Origin: VGCC01 sp044375955
GTDB lineage: Bacteria > Actinomycetota > Actinomycetes > S36-B12
Direction of reading: 5' to 3'
Assembly: GCA_044375955.1 (NCBI GenBank)
Contig: JBILLS010000037.1
Location: 1 to 16,773 of the forward strand
DNA length: 16,773 nt
Positions 7,184 through 15,262 of the stretch are shown piece after piece. Each line of letters opens with the position of its first letter. The first letter of the stretch is position 1. The notes under the pieces were generated by a model. The model did not search any database. It worked only from the letters and a program-made list of their open reading frames with translations, and was not told the origin of the DNA. The position numbers and the translations under genes were made by a program.

Positions 7184-7935
7184 TCATCGACGCCTACACC
7201 CACTGCGGCGTGGACAAGTTCCAACCACTCCCTGATGTTCAGGCGATGATGCGCGAGGTTGGCGTTACCAAGGCAGTCCTCGCCCAGCATCTCGGCCAGT
7301 ACGACAACTCCTACATCGCCTCCTGCGTGCGCACCAATCCCGAGACCCTTGCTGGCGTTGCAATGATCGACGCGACAGGCGCGGATGCGGCGGATGCTGT
7401 GAACGCGGTGATGGACGCGGGGGTGTTCCGCGGATTGCGCATGACGGCCGACATGTTGATCGGAGCTCCCGGTATCGCGTCGGCGGCGCTGGAACATGGT
7501 CTGAATGTTGTGCTCTATTGCCCGGAGGGCACTGCGCCGATCGGCACCGTGCTCCCAACTCTGGCTGATGGGCCCGGACGGATCGTGGTGACCCACCTTG
7601 GTTCGCCGCAGGTGGCCGACGGCGTCGTGTCACGAGGGGAGGAAGTGCTCCGCCTCGCAGATGACCCCCGCATCGTGGTGACACTCTCCGGTGCGGGGAT
7701 GTTCTGTCCGACCCCGCATGAGCCGCTCCAACCGCTGGTGCGATCGATCGTTTCGGCGTTCGGTTCGGCGCGAGTGATGTGGGCGTCGAACTTTCCTGTC
7801 ACCGGGGACGCGAGTGCGGTGGCCGAGGACCTGCGTCTGCTCCGCGACAACGTCTGGGGTCTGGACCCGGCGGCGCTCAACGACATCCAAGGTGCGGTCG
7901 CCGAACGCATCTGGTTCTCCTGGAGCGCCCGATGA
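7180..7935 (+). CDS. Amidohydrolase-2 (TIM-barrel) family protein, altered metal motif
   Basis: A short, 251-residue member of the amidohydrolase-2 family, which includes lactonases of the LigI/fuconolactonase type and decarboxylases such as ACMSD. Strand-end motifs include IDAYTHCG at the N-terminus, VVTHLGSP in the middle and MWASNFPV near the C-terminus. The usual HxH of the first strand is YTH (Tyr6, His8), so one metal ligand of the canonical site is missing. The protein is also shorter than most relatives (about 280-330). Both ends overlap neighbours by ATGA, so it is embedded in operon C. It may be a metal-independent lactonase or a C-C/C-O hydrolase for a product of the neighbouring dehydrogenases. 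The reaction is uncertain. Confidence 0.75.
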   Translation: MIIDAYTHCGVDKFQPLPDVQAMMREVGVTKAVLAQHLGQYDNSYIASCVRTNPETLAGVAMIDATGADAADAVNAVMDAGVFRGLRMTADMLIGAPGIASAALEHGLNVVLYCPEGTAPIGTVLPTLADGPGRIVVTHLGSPQVADGVVSRGEEVLRLADDPRIVVTLSGAGMFCPTPHEPLQPLVRSIVSAFGSARVMWASNFPVTGDASAVAEDLRLLRDNVWGLDPAALNDIQGAVAERIWFSWSAR

Positions 7936-10103
7936 GCACGGAATCTCTGGCGCGGTTCCAGAACCTGCCCTGGCAGTCCTACCCCAACCTCAGCGAGGTC
8001 TCGGCCTCAACCGACGGTCTGTCACCGGAGTCCGGTGCCTCCATGCTCTACCAACTCCTGCTCATCCGGGCATTCGAGCAATGGTTGGTGGACAACGAGA
8101 CCCTCGTCCACGGTCCACTGCACTCCAGCATCGGTCAGGAGGCCGTCGCCGTCGGCGCCGTCGCGGCACTGCAACGCCAAGATCAGATCGCCTCCACGCA
8201 CCGCGCCCACCACCATGTGCTGGCGCGCGTGGTGGCCAGCGCCGCCCATGATGCGGGGAACTTCTCTCCCGCGGGCGATCAACCGACACCCGCGGGGATC
8301 CGCGACGTGATTCTCAAGACCCTGGCCGAGATCCTCGGCTTGCGGTACGGGTTCGCCGGAGGCCGTGGTGGCTCCATGCACCTGGGCTCGATCGACAACG
8401 GGGTCTTGGGCACCAGTGCGATCGTCGGCGGCGGGATCCCGATGACCACGGGGGCTGCCTTCACCTTCGCCCAGCGCGGCACTGGCGGCGTGGCCCTGGC
8501 CTTCTTCGGTGACGGTGCCTCATCGATCGGAGCCCTGCACGAGGCGATGGCGATGTCGCGAGTCATGGCCCTACCCATGATCTTCCTCGTCGAGAATAAC
8601 CTCTACTCGGTCGCCACCACCGTTGCCGAGACCGTCGGCTTCCCCGATATCGCGATACGCGCCTCCGGTCACGACATGCCCGGCATCATCGTGGACGGCA
8701 TGGATCCCCTCGCGGTGCGCGCGGCAGTGGCCCGGGCACGCTCGCACGCCGCCGCAGGCCACGGACCGGTGTTGATCGAGGCCAAGACCTACCGCTACCT
8801 ACATCAGTCCGGCCGCCTTCCGGGCAGCGACTACCGCTACCGCACGAAGGACGAGGAGAGCAAGTGGCACGAACGCGACCCGCTCGACCACTTTCCTGCT
8901 GCTCTTCGCGAAGCAGGGCTCTTGCACGACACGGACATCGAAGTGATCCGCGCGCGAGTGGATGCCGACCTCGCGGCGGCGATTGCCATCCTCGTGGAGA
9001 CGGTGGGGGATGGGCTGCGTATCAGGGATGATGCTTGGCCTGAGCCGTCCGACGCGGTACGCGGCGTACGGGCCGCCAAGGTCGATGACACCGGTGTCGT
9101 GGAGCCGGAAGCGTCGGGCGAAATCGTCACCTACCAGCAGGCCATCTCACTCGTTCACGACCGCGCCATGCAGCGCGACCCCGACGTCTTCGTCATCGGG
9201 GAGGAGGTTGGTCACCTGCGCGGCGGGGCCTATGGGACAACTCGGCACGTCTGCCGTAACTACCCCGAGCGTGTGTTCAGCGCGCCGATCTCCGAGAACG
9301 GGTTCAGCGGCCTAGCACTGGGTGCTGCAGTCATGGGGATGCGCCCGATCGTGGAGTTGATGTTTCCCGATTTCGCCCTCGAAGCAGCAGATCAACTCTT
9401 CAACCACGTCCCCAAGACCCGCCACATGTTCGGCGGAGATCTTGACGTGCCCCTCGTGGTACGGACCAGGACGGCGCAGGGACGCGGCTTCGGTCCCCAG
9501 CACAGCTGCGATCCTGCGGCGCTCTTCGCGATGTTCCCCGGCTGGCGGATCATCGCCCCTTCGACCCCGGCTGACTATGTCGGACTCTTTAACTCCGCCA
9601 TCACCGGGCAGGATCCGGTGCTGATCATCGAGCACTACCGCCTCTGGACGATGGAAGGTGCGATTCCCGATCTCGACGCTCGCATCCCCGTGGGGAGCGG
9701 ACGCATCGTGCGCCCGGGCAGTGACGTCACCGTCGTCACCTGGTCCCATCCGGTCCATCGCGCGATCGCCGTCGCCGAGGATCTTGCGCGGGAAGGTATC
9801 GATGCCGAGGTCATCGACCTGCGGACCATAGACCCGCACGGTCTCGACTGGGACCTGGTGAGCGAGTCCGTGCGCCGCACCGGTGCCGTCGCCATCGTGG
9901 AGGACGCCACCGAATCCCATGCCCTCGCACCGCGTATCGCACAGGGAATCCACGAGCGGCACTTCGCAGACCTTCGAGCGCCGGTGCGGGTCGTGACGGG
10001 TCGTGACGTTCCCACGCCCGTCTCCCGTGTCCTCGAGGAGTATGTCTTGCTCTCCGATTCCGACATCGCTGCGGCAGTGCGTGCTTTGGGGGTGACGCGA
10101 TGA
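7932..10103 (+). CDS. Fused E1 alpha-beta ThDP dehydrogenase (acetoin/2-oxoacid dehydrogenase-like)
   Basis: One 723-residue chain containing both halves of a heterotetrameric-type E1. The alpha part spans about 30-350: H90-R-A-H-H-H matches the THRxHG region, and the ThDP/Mg motif runs from Gly193-Asp194-Gly195 to Asn223 (ENN). The beta part begins near Glu397 (GEIVTYQQAISLVHDRAM). Its Glu455 in PISENG matches the ThDP-activating glutamate, and His524 lies in the GFGPQHS loop. These enzymes cleave a 2-oxoacid or acetoin-type compound and pass the acyl unit to a lipoyl domain, here presumably the one at 6006. ATG 7932 is preceded by TGGAG at 7-base spacing and overlaps the previous stop by ATGA. 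The gene ends in an ATGA overlap with the regulator. A polar, variable linker at about 350-395 joins the halves. No E2 or E3 is present. Confidence 0.88.
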   Translation: MSTESLARFQNLPWQSYPNLSEVSASTDGLSPESGASMLYQLLLIRAFEQWLVDNETLVHGPLHSSIGQEAVAVGAVAALQRQDQIASTHRAHHHVLARVVASAAHDAGNFSPAGDQPTPAGIRDVILKTLAEILGLRYGFAGGRGGSMHLGSIDNGVLGTSAIVGGGIPMTTGAAFTFAQRGTGGVALAFFGDGASSIGALHEAMAMSRVMALPMIFLVENNLYSVATTVAETVGFPDIAIRASGHDMPGIIVDGMDPLAVRAAVARARSHAAAGHGPVLIEAKTYRYLHQSGRLPGSDYRYRTKDEESKWHERDPLDHFPAALREAGLLHDTDIEVIRARVDADLAAAIAILVETVGDGLRIRDDAWPEPSDAVRGVRAAKVDDTGVVEPEASGEIVTYQQAISLVHDRAMQRDPDVFVIGEEVGHLRGGAYGTTRHVCRNYPERVFSAPISENGFSGLALGAAVMGMRPIVELMFPDFALEAADQLFNHVPKTRHMFGGDLDVPLVVRTRTAQGRGFGPQHSCDPAALFAMFPGWRIIAPSTPADYVGLFNSAITGQDPVLIIEHYRLWTMEGAIPDLDARIPVGSGRIVRPGSDVTVVTWSHPVHRAIAVAEDLAREGIDAEVIDLRTIDPHGLDWDLVSESVRRTGAVAIVEDATESHALAPRIAQGIHERHFADLRAPVRVVTGRDVPTPVSRVLEEYVLLSDSDIAAAVRALGVTR

Positions 10104-10753
10104 CCGACGCGCTCCTTGAGCACCGTTCCCTGCGTGAACTGATCGCCCAGGATTTACGCAATCGCATTCTGGCCAAATTGCTCGCGCCGGGTGAAAAGCT
10201 CGATGTCGCGGGTATCGCGAGCCAGTACGGGGTCAGCTCCGGGTCCGTCCGCGAGGCCGCCTTCTTGTTGGAGTCCGAGGGTCTTGTTGTGGTGAATCCG
10301 CGTCGGGGCATCACCGTCCGCGTGGTGACACCGACCGATTTGCTCGAGGTGTACGCGGTTCGAGAGGTGATCGACGTAGCGGCCGCCACGATCATCGCCA
10401 CCGCCCGCAACCCCGAAGCTCTCGACCGCCTGCGGGCGGGTCGGAATCGCATCGAGGAGGGTTGGGATGAGGGCGGGTTCGCAACCGGCCTGGCGGCTGA
10501 CCTTGAGTTCCACGCACTACTCGCTGAGTTGAGTGGGAACTCGCGCTTGGCCGCCATATCGACGAACCTGGCCGATCAGACGCGGCTGCACCTGCAGCCG
10601 GTCGAAGCCGCGGATGCCACCATTCGCGCCCGCCCTCCCGCACGCATCCACACGGCCATCATCGAGGCGATCGAGGGTGGCGATGCCGAGGCCATCCGCG
10701 CCGCTTTCGCCGATCACTACGCGTTTTCACGCACTCGCGTGACCCATGAATAA
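10100..10753 (+). CDS. GntR-family (FadR/FCD type) transcriptional regulator
   Basis: A 217-residue GntR regulator. The N-terminal winged helix-turn-helix covers about residues 8-72, with LRELIAQDLRNRIL, an APGEKLD segment and the SSGSVREAAFLLESEGLV recognition region. The helical FCD effector domain follows, with Asp and His in ADLEFHALLAELSGN and later His residues in RIHTAI and ADHYAF, which commonly bind a metal next to a carboxylate ligand. FCD regulators usually sense pathway organic acids and repress until these bind. The gene overlaps the E1 gene by ATGA and lies inside the operon, as local regulators often do. It is the best candidate to bind the GTYAACAATC elements at 5119, 5171 and 15263. 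That link is inferred. Confidence 0.87.
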   Translation: MTDALLEHRSLRELIAQDLRNRILAKLLAPGEKLDVAGIASQYGVSSGSVREAAFLLESEGLVVVNPRRGITVRVVTPTDLLEVYAVREVIDVAAATIIATARNPEALDRLRAGRNRIEEGWDEGGFATGLAADLEFHALLAELSGNSRLAAISTNLADQTRLHLQPVEAADATIRARPPARIHTAIIEAIEGGDAEAIRAAFADHYAFSRTRVTHE

Positions 10754-10761
10754 TCCCGCCC

Positions 10762-11805
10762 ATGGGTGAGGTCCCCAGCGAGGCGACGATCCTTCGCGAC
10801 CTGCAAGACGCGGACATCCTCTCCGCGGATGCGGTGCTGAGTCCGCTGACAGGCGGCGTGTCCTGTGAGGTCTGGCGGGTGCACCCGGAGCACCTGACGA
10901 AGCAGGTGGTCGAGCGCAACCCCCACGGTCTCGTGGTGAAGGCACCTTTGGCGACGCTGCGGACCCCGGCCCTCTGGCAGGCGGACGTGTCCCGTGGATT
11001 CGCCGAGTCCGCGGCACTTGCCTGGTACGGGACCCAGACACCGAATGCGGTGCCGCAGGTGGTGTGGCGCCACCCGTCGGCACCGGTCTTGGTGGTGGAA
11101 GCAGCTCCCGAGGGGTGGGAGGAGTGGCGCCACCAGATGCTCAATGCCTCCGCGGATTCACCCGACGTCTCTGGGGATCGACTCGCGCGAATCGGGACGC
11201 ACCTGGGCTCCACCGTGGCAACCTGGCACACGGCGAGCCGGGACACGAGCGTGCTGCCCGACGTCCTGCTCACCGGCGATCGCCTGCAAACACTTCGAAC
11301 CGACCCGTTCCATCGGGCAACCGCCAACGCAGTGCCTGAGATCGCGGACGAACTGCTAGCCCTCGCCGACGAACTCGAGTCCGCCCGCACATGCCTGGTG
11401 CATGGGGACTTCTCGCCGAAGAACGTCTTGGTCAGCGCCTCGAATGCCCAGTTTGGGGCGTGGATGCTCGACGCCGAGGTTGCCCATGTGGGCGATCCGG
11501 CCCTCGACGTTGCGTACCTCTCCACGCATCTCGCCTGCAAGGGTGTGGCACTGCCCGGGCTGTCTTTCTCGCTCGACGGTGCGCGGCGCGCGTTCGAGAA
11601 TGCCTATCGCGCCGACAGTGATCTCGTCGCGGTCGAGCGGTGGGATCGACATACGGGGGCCATCCTCGCCGCGCGGGTCCGCGGTGTATCCCGGGTCACG
11701 TATCTGACGCCCGAGCAAGAGATCTTCGTCCTCGAATTGGCGAGCGGACTGGTGCGCGGTGACATCAGTCTCGACGACGCGTGGGGCAGGATCCTCGCGA
11801 ACTGA
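10762..11805 (+). CDS. APH-fold small-molecule kinase (phosphotransferase family)
   Basis: A 347-residue protein of the aminoglycoside phosphotransferase/choline kinase-like fold. An N-lobe lysine, Lys60 in VVKAP, fits the ATP-binding position. The catalytic loop is H214-GDFSPKN221, with Asp216 as base and Asn221 as metal ligand. Asp237 of DAEVAHVGDPALDVAY is the second Mg ligand. The wider family includes methylthioribose, homoserine and choline kinases and antibiotic kinases. Position at the end of operon C argues for phosphorylating a pathway intermediate rather than drug resistance. It begins 8 bases after the regulator without a visible ribosome site, so it may be translationally coupled. 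It ends 2 bases before the convergent lactonase gene. It could replace PfkB-type IolC, but that is speculation. Confidence 0.78.
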   Translation: MGEVPSEATILRDLQDADILSADAVLSPLTGGVSCEVWRVHPEHLTKQVVERNPHGLVVKAPLATLRTPALWQADVSRGFAESAALAWYGTQTPNAVPQVVWRHPSAPVLVVEAAPEGWEEWRHQMLNASADSPDVSGDRLARIGTHLGSTVATWHTASRDTSVLPDVLLTGDRLQTLRTDPFHRATANAVPEIADELLALADELESARTCLVHGDFSPKNVLVSASNAQFGAWMLDAEVAHVGDPALDVAYLSTHLACKGVALPGLSFSLDGARRAFENAYRADSDLVAVERWDRHTGAILAARVRGVSRVTYLTPEQEIFVLELASGLVRGDISLDDAWGRILAN

Positions 11806-11807
11806 GG

Positions 11808-12695
11808 TCAGCTGGCGGGCTGGAACATATGCTCCGGCCTGCCCCGCCGATTCACATCGAGTACGAGGACATGGCCCGCGTCAGGTTCGTCGTCGAACAC
11901 CGGGTAGTTCCCTCCACCACCGATCGTGGTGAGGAACAGGGTGCTCAAGTCCGGTCCGCCGAACACCGGGCAGGTCGGACGCCGTACCGGGAGGTCGATG
12001 CGTTCGATCAATCGCCCCTCGGGATCGAAGCGTGCGAGTGCACCACCGTGAACGCACGCCACCCACACGTTGTCCTGGTCATCGATGCAGGCGCCATCGG
12101 GTCCGCCCTCGAGCCCCGCAGCAGCGAAGGTCAGGTGCGGAACACCCGTGCCACTCACCACGGGGAGATCCGCCGCTTCGTCGAGGATCCAGCAGGCGCC
12201 ATGCAGGGTGTCCGCCCAGTGCATGCCTGCAGGCGTGGACACGAGGGCGTTCGCCACACCCACATCGACGATGACGGGCTCCCAGGTCCAATCGGGATGG
12301 ATGCGGTAGATCGCGCTGATGAACTGGCGATCCTTGGACGGTACGTGCATCGAGCCGACCCAGAAGTCACCGGAGGAGCTGATCCGGCCATCGTTGAGGC
12401 GGACGGAGGGGTAGGGGATGGGCAGGGTGATCTTCCAGTCAATGCGTCCATCTGGGTGGATCAGGCCGACGCGGTGCTCACTGGCCAGCACGAGCACCTC
12501 GGGGTTCGATGTGAGGGCGATGCTGCCGGGTCGGTCGGACAGCGTCAGGGATGTGATCTCCTCGGTGAACCAGTTCCATCGATGGAGCGCGCGACCATCG
12601 ATATCGACCCACAGCAACTCGTCTGTACGCCCATCCCAGAGCGGGGATTCACCGAGCACGCAGCGCGGGCCGATTACCCGCTGGATGGTGCTCAC
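11808..12695 (-). CDS. SMP-30/gluconolactonase-family lactonase
   Basis: A 295-residue six-bladed beta-propeller of the SMP-30/gluconolaconase/LRE family, which hydrolyses sugar lactones using one divalent metal. Candidate ligands fall where the family expects them: Glu16 in LGESPLW, Asn149 in VGVANALVS and Asp199 in GGPDGACID. Asn101-Asp102 (LNDG) fits the substrate-site region. Visible propeller repeats include LLWVDIDG, FWVGSM, HWADTL and VWVACVHGG. The GTG at 12695 is chosen because it overlaps the upstream stop by GTGA and begins just before the fold. A longer frame back to 12746 would overlap the previous gene. It probably opens a lactone made by one of the dehydrogenases. No secretion signal is seen, so it is cytoplasmic. 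Confidence 0.87.
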   Translation of the reverse strand: MSTIQRVIGPRCVLGESPLWDGRTDELLWVDIDGRALHRWNWFTEEITSLTLSDRPGSIALTSNPEVLVLASEHRVGLIHPDGRIDWKITLPIPYPSVRLNDGRISSSGDFWVGSMHVPSKDRQFISAIYRIHPDWTWEPVIVDVGVANALVSTPAGMHWADTLHGACWILDEAADLPVVSGTGVPHLTFAAAGLEGGPDGACIDDQDNVWVACVHGGALARFDPEGRLIERIDLPVRRPTCPVFGGPDLSTLFLTTIGGGGNYPVFDDEPDAGHVLVLDVNRRGRPEHMFQPAS

Positions 12696-14302
12696 GTGTG
12701 GTCCTGCGTGAACCGCCGCAGCACGTTGCGCGTGACGATCGCGCACTCACGATCCCCGCTGTGCAGGCTCGCGGGCCACTCGGTGCTTCCTGCGCAGAAG
12801 ACCTCACCACGGCCGACGGGCATCGAGGTGATCATGGCTGCACCGTAGCGACAGAGATCACGGTGCTCTGGCGTGTCTGATCCGTAGCGCAGCGTCGCGA
12901 TCCCTGCCAGGTCGTTGTCCAAGGGATCGAAGAGTGAGCCAGGATTGCCGTGATTCTCTTCCTCGGCCGTTGTCGGCGTGAGAGCAAGGATTTCGAGGTT
13001 GTCCGGCGTCCCGTCGGAGCCGGTTGGGTAGGGCAGGCCGCTGCGCACCGTGTAGTCCACCCCATCGGCCTCGTAGCTGACCACGTTCGTCTCGGCCCCG
13101 ATCACGTCTCCGAAGTAGGCGTCGAGACCCTCGAAAGCCCAGTGGCGTGGCCGATACACGATGAAGCCACCCACGCCGCGAATGGAGCTCCCACCCCACC
13201 CGGCGTACATGCCGCGAGTGGCATTGCCGCCGAATTCCGCCACGGGTGGTCGGTTGATCGCGAGTCCTTCGAATGCACCGGTGCGCGATTCCACCGGACC
13301 GTGACGGTGCGGATCATCGTCAGCGAGGAACTTGTAGCACTCGGCGACCTGAGCGCCCGCGTCCGCGCGGACCTGCCACATGATGTTGCCCCCGAACCGA
13401 GCATGTCGGCCACCCGCGGCGAGAAACTCCGCCAGTACTGCCCGCCCAGTGCCCGACCAATACTCGTCGTGACCGCAGGTGATGACGCAGGCGTAGCCAT
13501 CGAGAACGTGGGGATCCCGGTCGAGGTCCCACTGGGAGATCAGGTCGCAGGTGAAGCCCTCGCGTTCGAGCCATGCTGCCATCAGACCGTCGTAGCGTGC
13601 CCAGCCCGACGATGCCGACCAGTGGGCGTACCCGTTGGCGTAGGCCCACTCGGTCCACTCATGACGTACGGCCCAGCCGATCGGAGGTTTGCGGATCGAG
13701 CCGAAGCGTGGTGCGCCCACCGGGAATCGGATCTGGCCCCGCGACCAGGGACGCTGCAGGCTGAGGCGTGGCTCGAATGTTCCCGGGAACACTCCGCGTA
13801 GCGCGGTGTAGGAACTGGCACCACCCCAGTCGTTATAGGCATTCCAGGTATAGGTGGAGGCGATGAGGGCGAGTGGTGCGCGTCGTGACGGATGTGGGCG
13901 CAGCACGAAGAATCCGTCCTGGCTGACCTGCGTGTCAGCAGTTCTCCCTTCGGCGACCACCACGTATCCGCCACTGGGCCAGTCGTCAGGGATATCGAGG
14001 GTGAATTCCACCGGCCACCGACAGCCCTCCCGGACCGCGTCGGCGGGCATGTCGTGCCAGGTTCCGGGCTTCGGGCCAAGCTCGGCCATGGTGCGTGACT
14101 CTGCACCCTCGCGCACGAGGAACAGCCGGACGTCGTCGGCATTGGTGCTGACATGGAAGCTCGCGGTGTCACCGGGGGCGTAGGAGGGCTGCCCGGCGTA
14201 GACCCACACCTGCACGCGAGACGAATCAGGGATCTCCGACCACTGGACGTCCTGCCAGGTGCGCCACTGGCCCTCAGCGAGTGCGGGTGTGTCAGATGGC
14301 AT
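12692..14302 (-). CDS. N,N-dimethylformamidase large-subunit-like protein
   Basis: A 536-residue protein whose second half matches the C-terminal catalytic domain of the N,N-dimethylformamidase large subunit. Recognisable segments are STYTWNAYNDWGGASSY (about 149-165), YACVITCGHDEYWSG (about 271-284), AAGGRHARFGGNIMWQVRADAG and the late FCAGSTEWPASL. The N-terminal part, about 25-140, looks like a beta-sandwich (VQVWVYAGQPSYAPGDTASFHVST). Dimethylformamidase uses iron held by two tyrosines and a glutamate. Glu280 in GHDEYW and a tyrosine at 151, 156 or 165 are candidates, but I cannot place the second tyrosine with confidence. It is shorter than the roughly 760-residue enzyme. ATG 14302 follows AGGAAG, whereas the in-frame TTG at 14317 has no site and would overlap the previous gene. 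No partner small subunit is seen. Amidase action is inferred. Confidence 0.75.
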   Translation of the reverse strand: MPSDTPALAEGQWRTWQDVQWSEIPDSSRVQVWVYAGQPSYAPGDTASFHVSTNADDVRLFLVREGAESRTMAELGPKPGTWHDMPADAVREGCRWPVEFTLDIPDDWPSGGYVVVAEGRTADTQVSQDGFFVLRPHPSRRAPLALIASTYTWNAYNDWGGASSYTALRGVFPGTFEPRLSLQRPWSRGQIRFPVGAPRFGSIRKPPIGWAVRHEWTEWAYANGYAHWSASSGWARYDGLMAAWLEREGFTCDLISQWDLDRDPHVLDGYACVITCGHDEYWSGTGRAVLAEFLAAGGRHARFGGNIMWQVRADAGAQVAECYKFLADDDPHRHGPVESRTGAFEGLAINRPPVAEFGGNATRGMYAGWGGSSIRGVGGFIVYRPRHWAFEGLDAYFGDVIGAETNVVSYEADGVDYTVRSGLPYPTGSDGTPDNLEILALTPTTAEEENHGNPGSLFDPLDNDLAGIATLRYGSDTPEHRDLCRYGAAMITSMPVGRGEVFCAGSTEWPASLHSGDRECAIVTRNVLRRFTQDHT

Positions 14303-14305
14303 GGA

Positions 14306-14311
14306 CTTCCT
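14306..14311 (-). promoter_or_regulatory. Ribosome binding site deciding the amidase-like start
   Basis: On the minus strand AGGAAG sits 3 bases before ATG 14302, overlapping the stop of the upstream gene. It favours this ATG over TTG 14317. Confidence 0.5.
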
Positions 14312-15227
14312 AGGCAACGGGTGTCAGGTCGTAGAACTCGATCGCCGTGCCCGCGAAGAGGCGCTCGCGTTCGGCGGGTGTGAAGTCCGCGGTGATCTCG
14401 GAGAAGGCGCGGAAGATCGTGGCGTAATCGGTGTAGAGCTTGTCGACGGGGAAGTTGCTCGCGAACATCGCCCGGTCGGGACCGAAGATGTCGATCGCCT
14501 CGAGGACGATGGGTCGGATTGAGTTGGCGGTCCAGTTGTGATCGAGCATCCCCAGTCCGGAGATCTTCACCGACACGTTCCCGTTGGTGGCAAGAGCGCG
14601 CATCCCGGCGCGCCACATGTCCATGGACTCCGGATCACGGTCAATGGGAAAGCCGGTGTGGTTGAGTGCGACTCGCGCGTCCGGGTAGGCAGCGACGAGT
14701 GCTGCCGCCTCCTGCATCTGGTTGGGCCAGATCTGCATGTCGAATCTCAAGCCCATGCGGGCCAAGAGGTCGAAGCCGCGCCGCCACGCGTCGCTGGACA
14801 TGTAGTCCCCGTGCTCAGCGAAGGATCTGCCCGGGACCGTGTCCCAGTTGAGCATGTGGCGAACCCCGCGGAAGCGGTCGTATTCCGCATGGGCCTCGAG
14901 CAGGGACTGCACGTCGGGGTGGGAGAGATCAGCGAATCCCACGATCCCCATGGGGAACCCGGTCGCCGCCGCCTGCTGGGTCAGCCACGCGGTCTCACCG
15001 ACCGGATTCGACGGGTCGAACTCGGCCTGCACGTGGACGGAAGCAATGACTGGGAGGCCCTCGGTGTCGGCCAGGTAGTCGGTGGCGAGGTAGTCCTGGC
15101 AGATGGACTCGTAATCGCCGACGAAGTTGACCACCCTGGGGTTGGCGTGGAGCCAGACGTGATAGTCGCGCATGTCCCAGAGGTGGTGGTGAGCGTCCGC
15201 GATGGGTGGGATGTCGACGTCCGTCAT
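14310..15227 (-). CDS. Amidohydrolase-2 family protein (lactonase-like)
   Basis: A 305-residue amidohydrolase-2 TIM barrel related to L-fuconolactonase and LigI-type lactonases. DAHHHLWD at residues 11-18 supplies the HxH pair (His13, His15). Further motifs are SVHVQAEFDP, FRGVRHMLNWD, VALNHTGFPID and MFASNFPVD, in the order expected for the family. It therefore keeps the metal-type motif that the shorter relative in operon C has lost. ATG 15227 has an AAAGGAG ribosome site 4 bases upstream. An in-frame extension to 15254 would pass through that site. It leads a three-gene minus-strand operon with the amidase-like and SMP-30 genes. Hydrolysis of a lactone is the likeliest role. Confidence 0.83.
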   Translation of the reverse strand: MTDVDIPPIADAHHHLWDMRDYHVWLHANPRVVNFVGDYESICQDYLATDYLADTEGLPVIASVHVQAEFDPSNPVGETAWLTQQAAATGFPMGIVGFADLSHPDVQSLLEAHAEYDRFRGVRHMLNWDTVPGRSFAEHGDYMSSDAWRRGFDLLARMGLRFDMQIWPNQMQEAAALVAAYPDARVALNHTGFPIDRDPESMDMWRAGMRALATNGNVSVKISGLGMLDHNWTANSIRPIVLEAIDIFGPDRAMFASNFPVDKLYTDYATIFRAFSEITADFTPAERERLFAGTAIEFYDLTPVA

Positions 15228-15231
15228 CGCG

Positions 15232-15238
15232 CTCCTTT
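15232..15238 (-). promoter_or_regulatory. Ribosome binding site of the minus-strand amidohydrolase
   Basis: Minus-strand AAAGGAG lies 4 bases before ATG 15227, an excellent match to the 16S tail. It excludes the upstream in-frame start at 15254. Confidence 0.7.
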
Positions 15239-15262
15239 CCGAGGACGGGCACATTCCTGGAA

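Noticed and set aside
7932..10103. Possibility that the E1 alpha-beta fusion is an artefact of a missed stop or frameshift
   Set aside because: The frame is continuous through a plausible linker at about residues 350-395, with no internal ribosome site and start pair where the beta part begins. Single-base errors cannot be excluded from sequence alone.
10659..11540. Minus-strand open frame of 293 codons opposite the kinase
   Set aside because: Ser/Arg-rich without motifs. The plus-strand kinase has full catalytic motifs.
12950..13801. Plus-strand open frame opposite the amidase-like gene
   Set aside because: No family features and no ribosome site. The minus-strand protein is clearly recognisable.
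13582..14616. Minus-strand open frame of 344 codons in another frame, across two genes
   Set aside because: Arg/Pro/Ser-rich shadow translation overlapping both real genes on the same strand.
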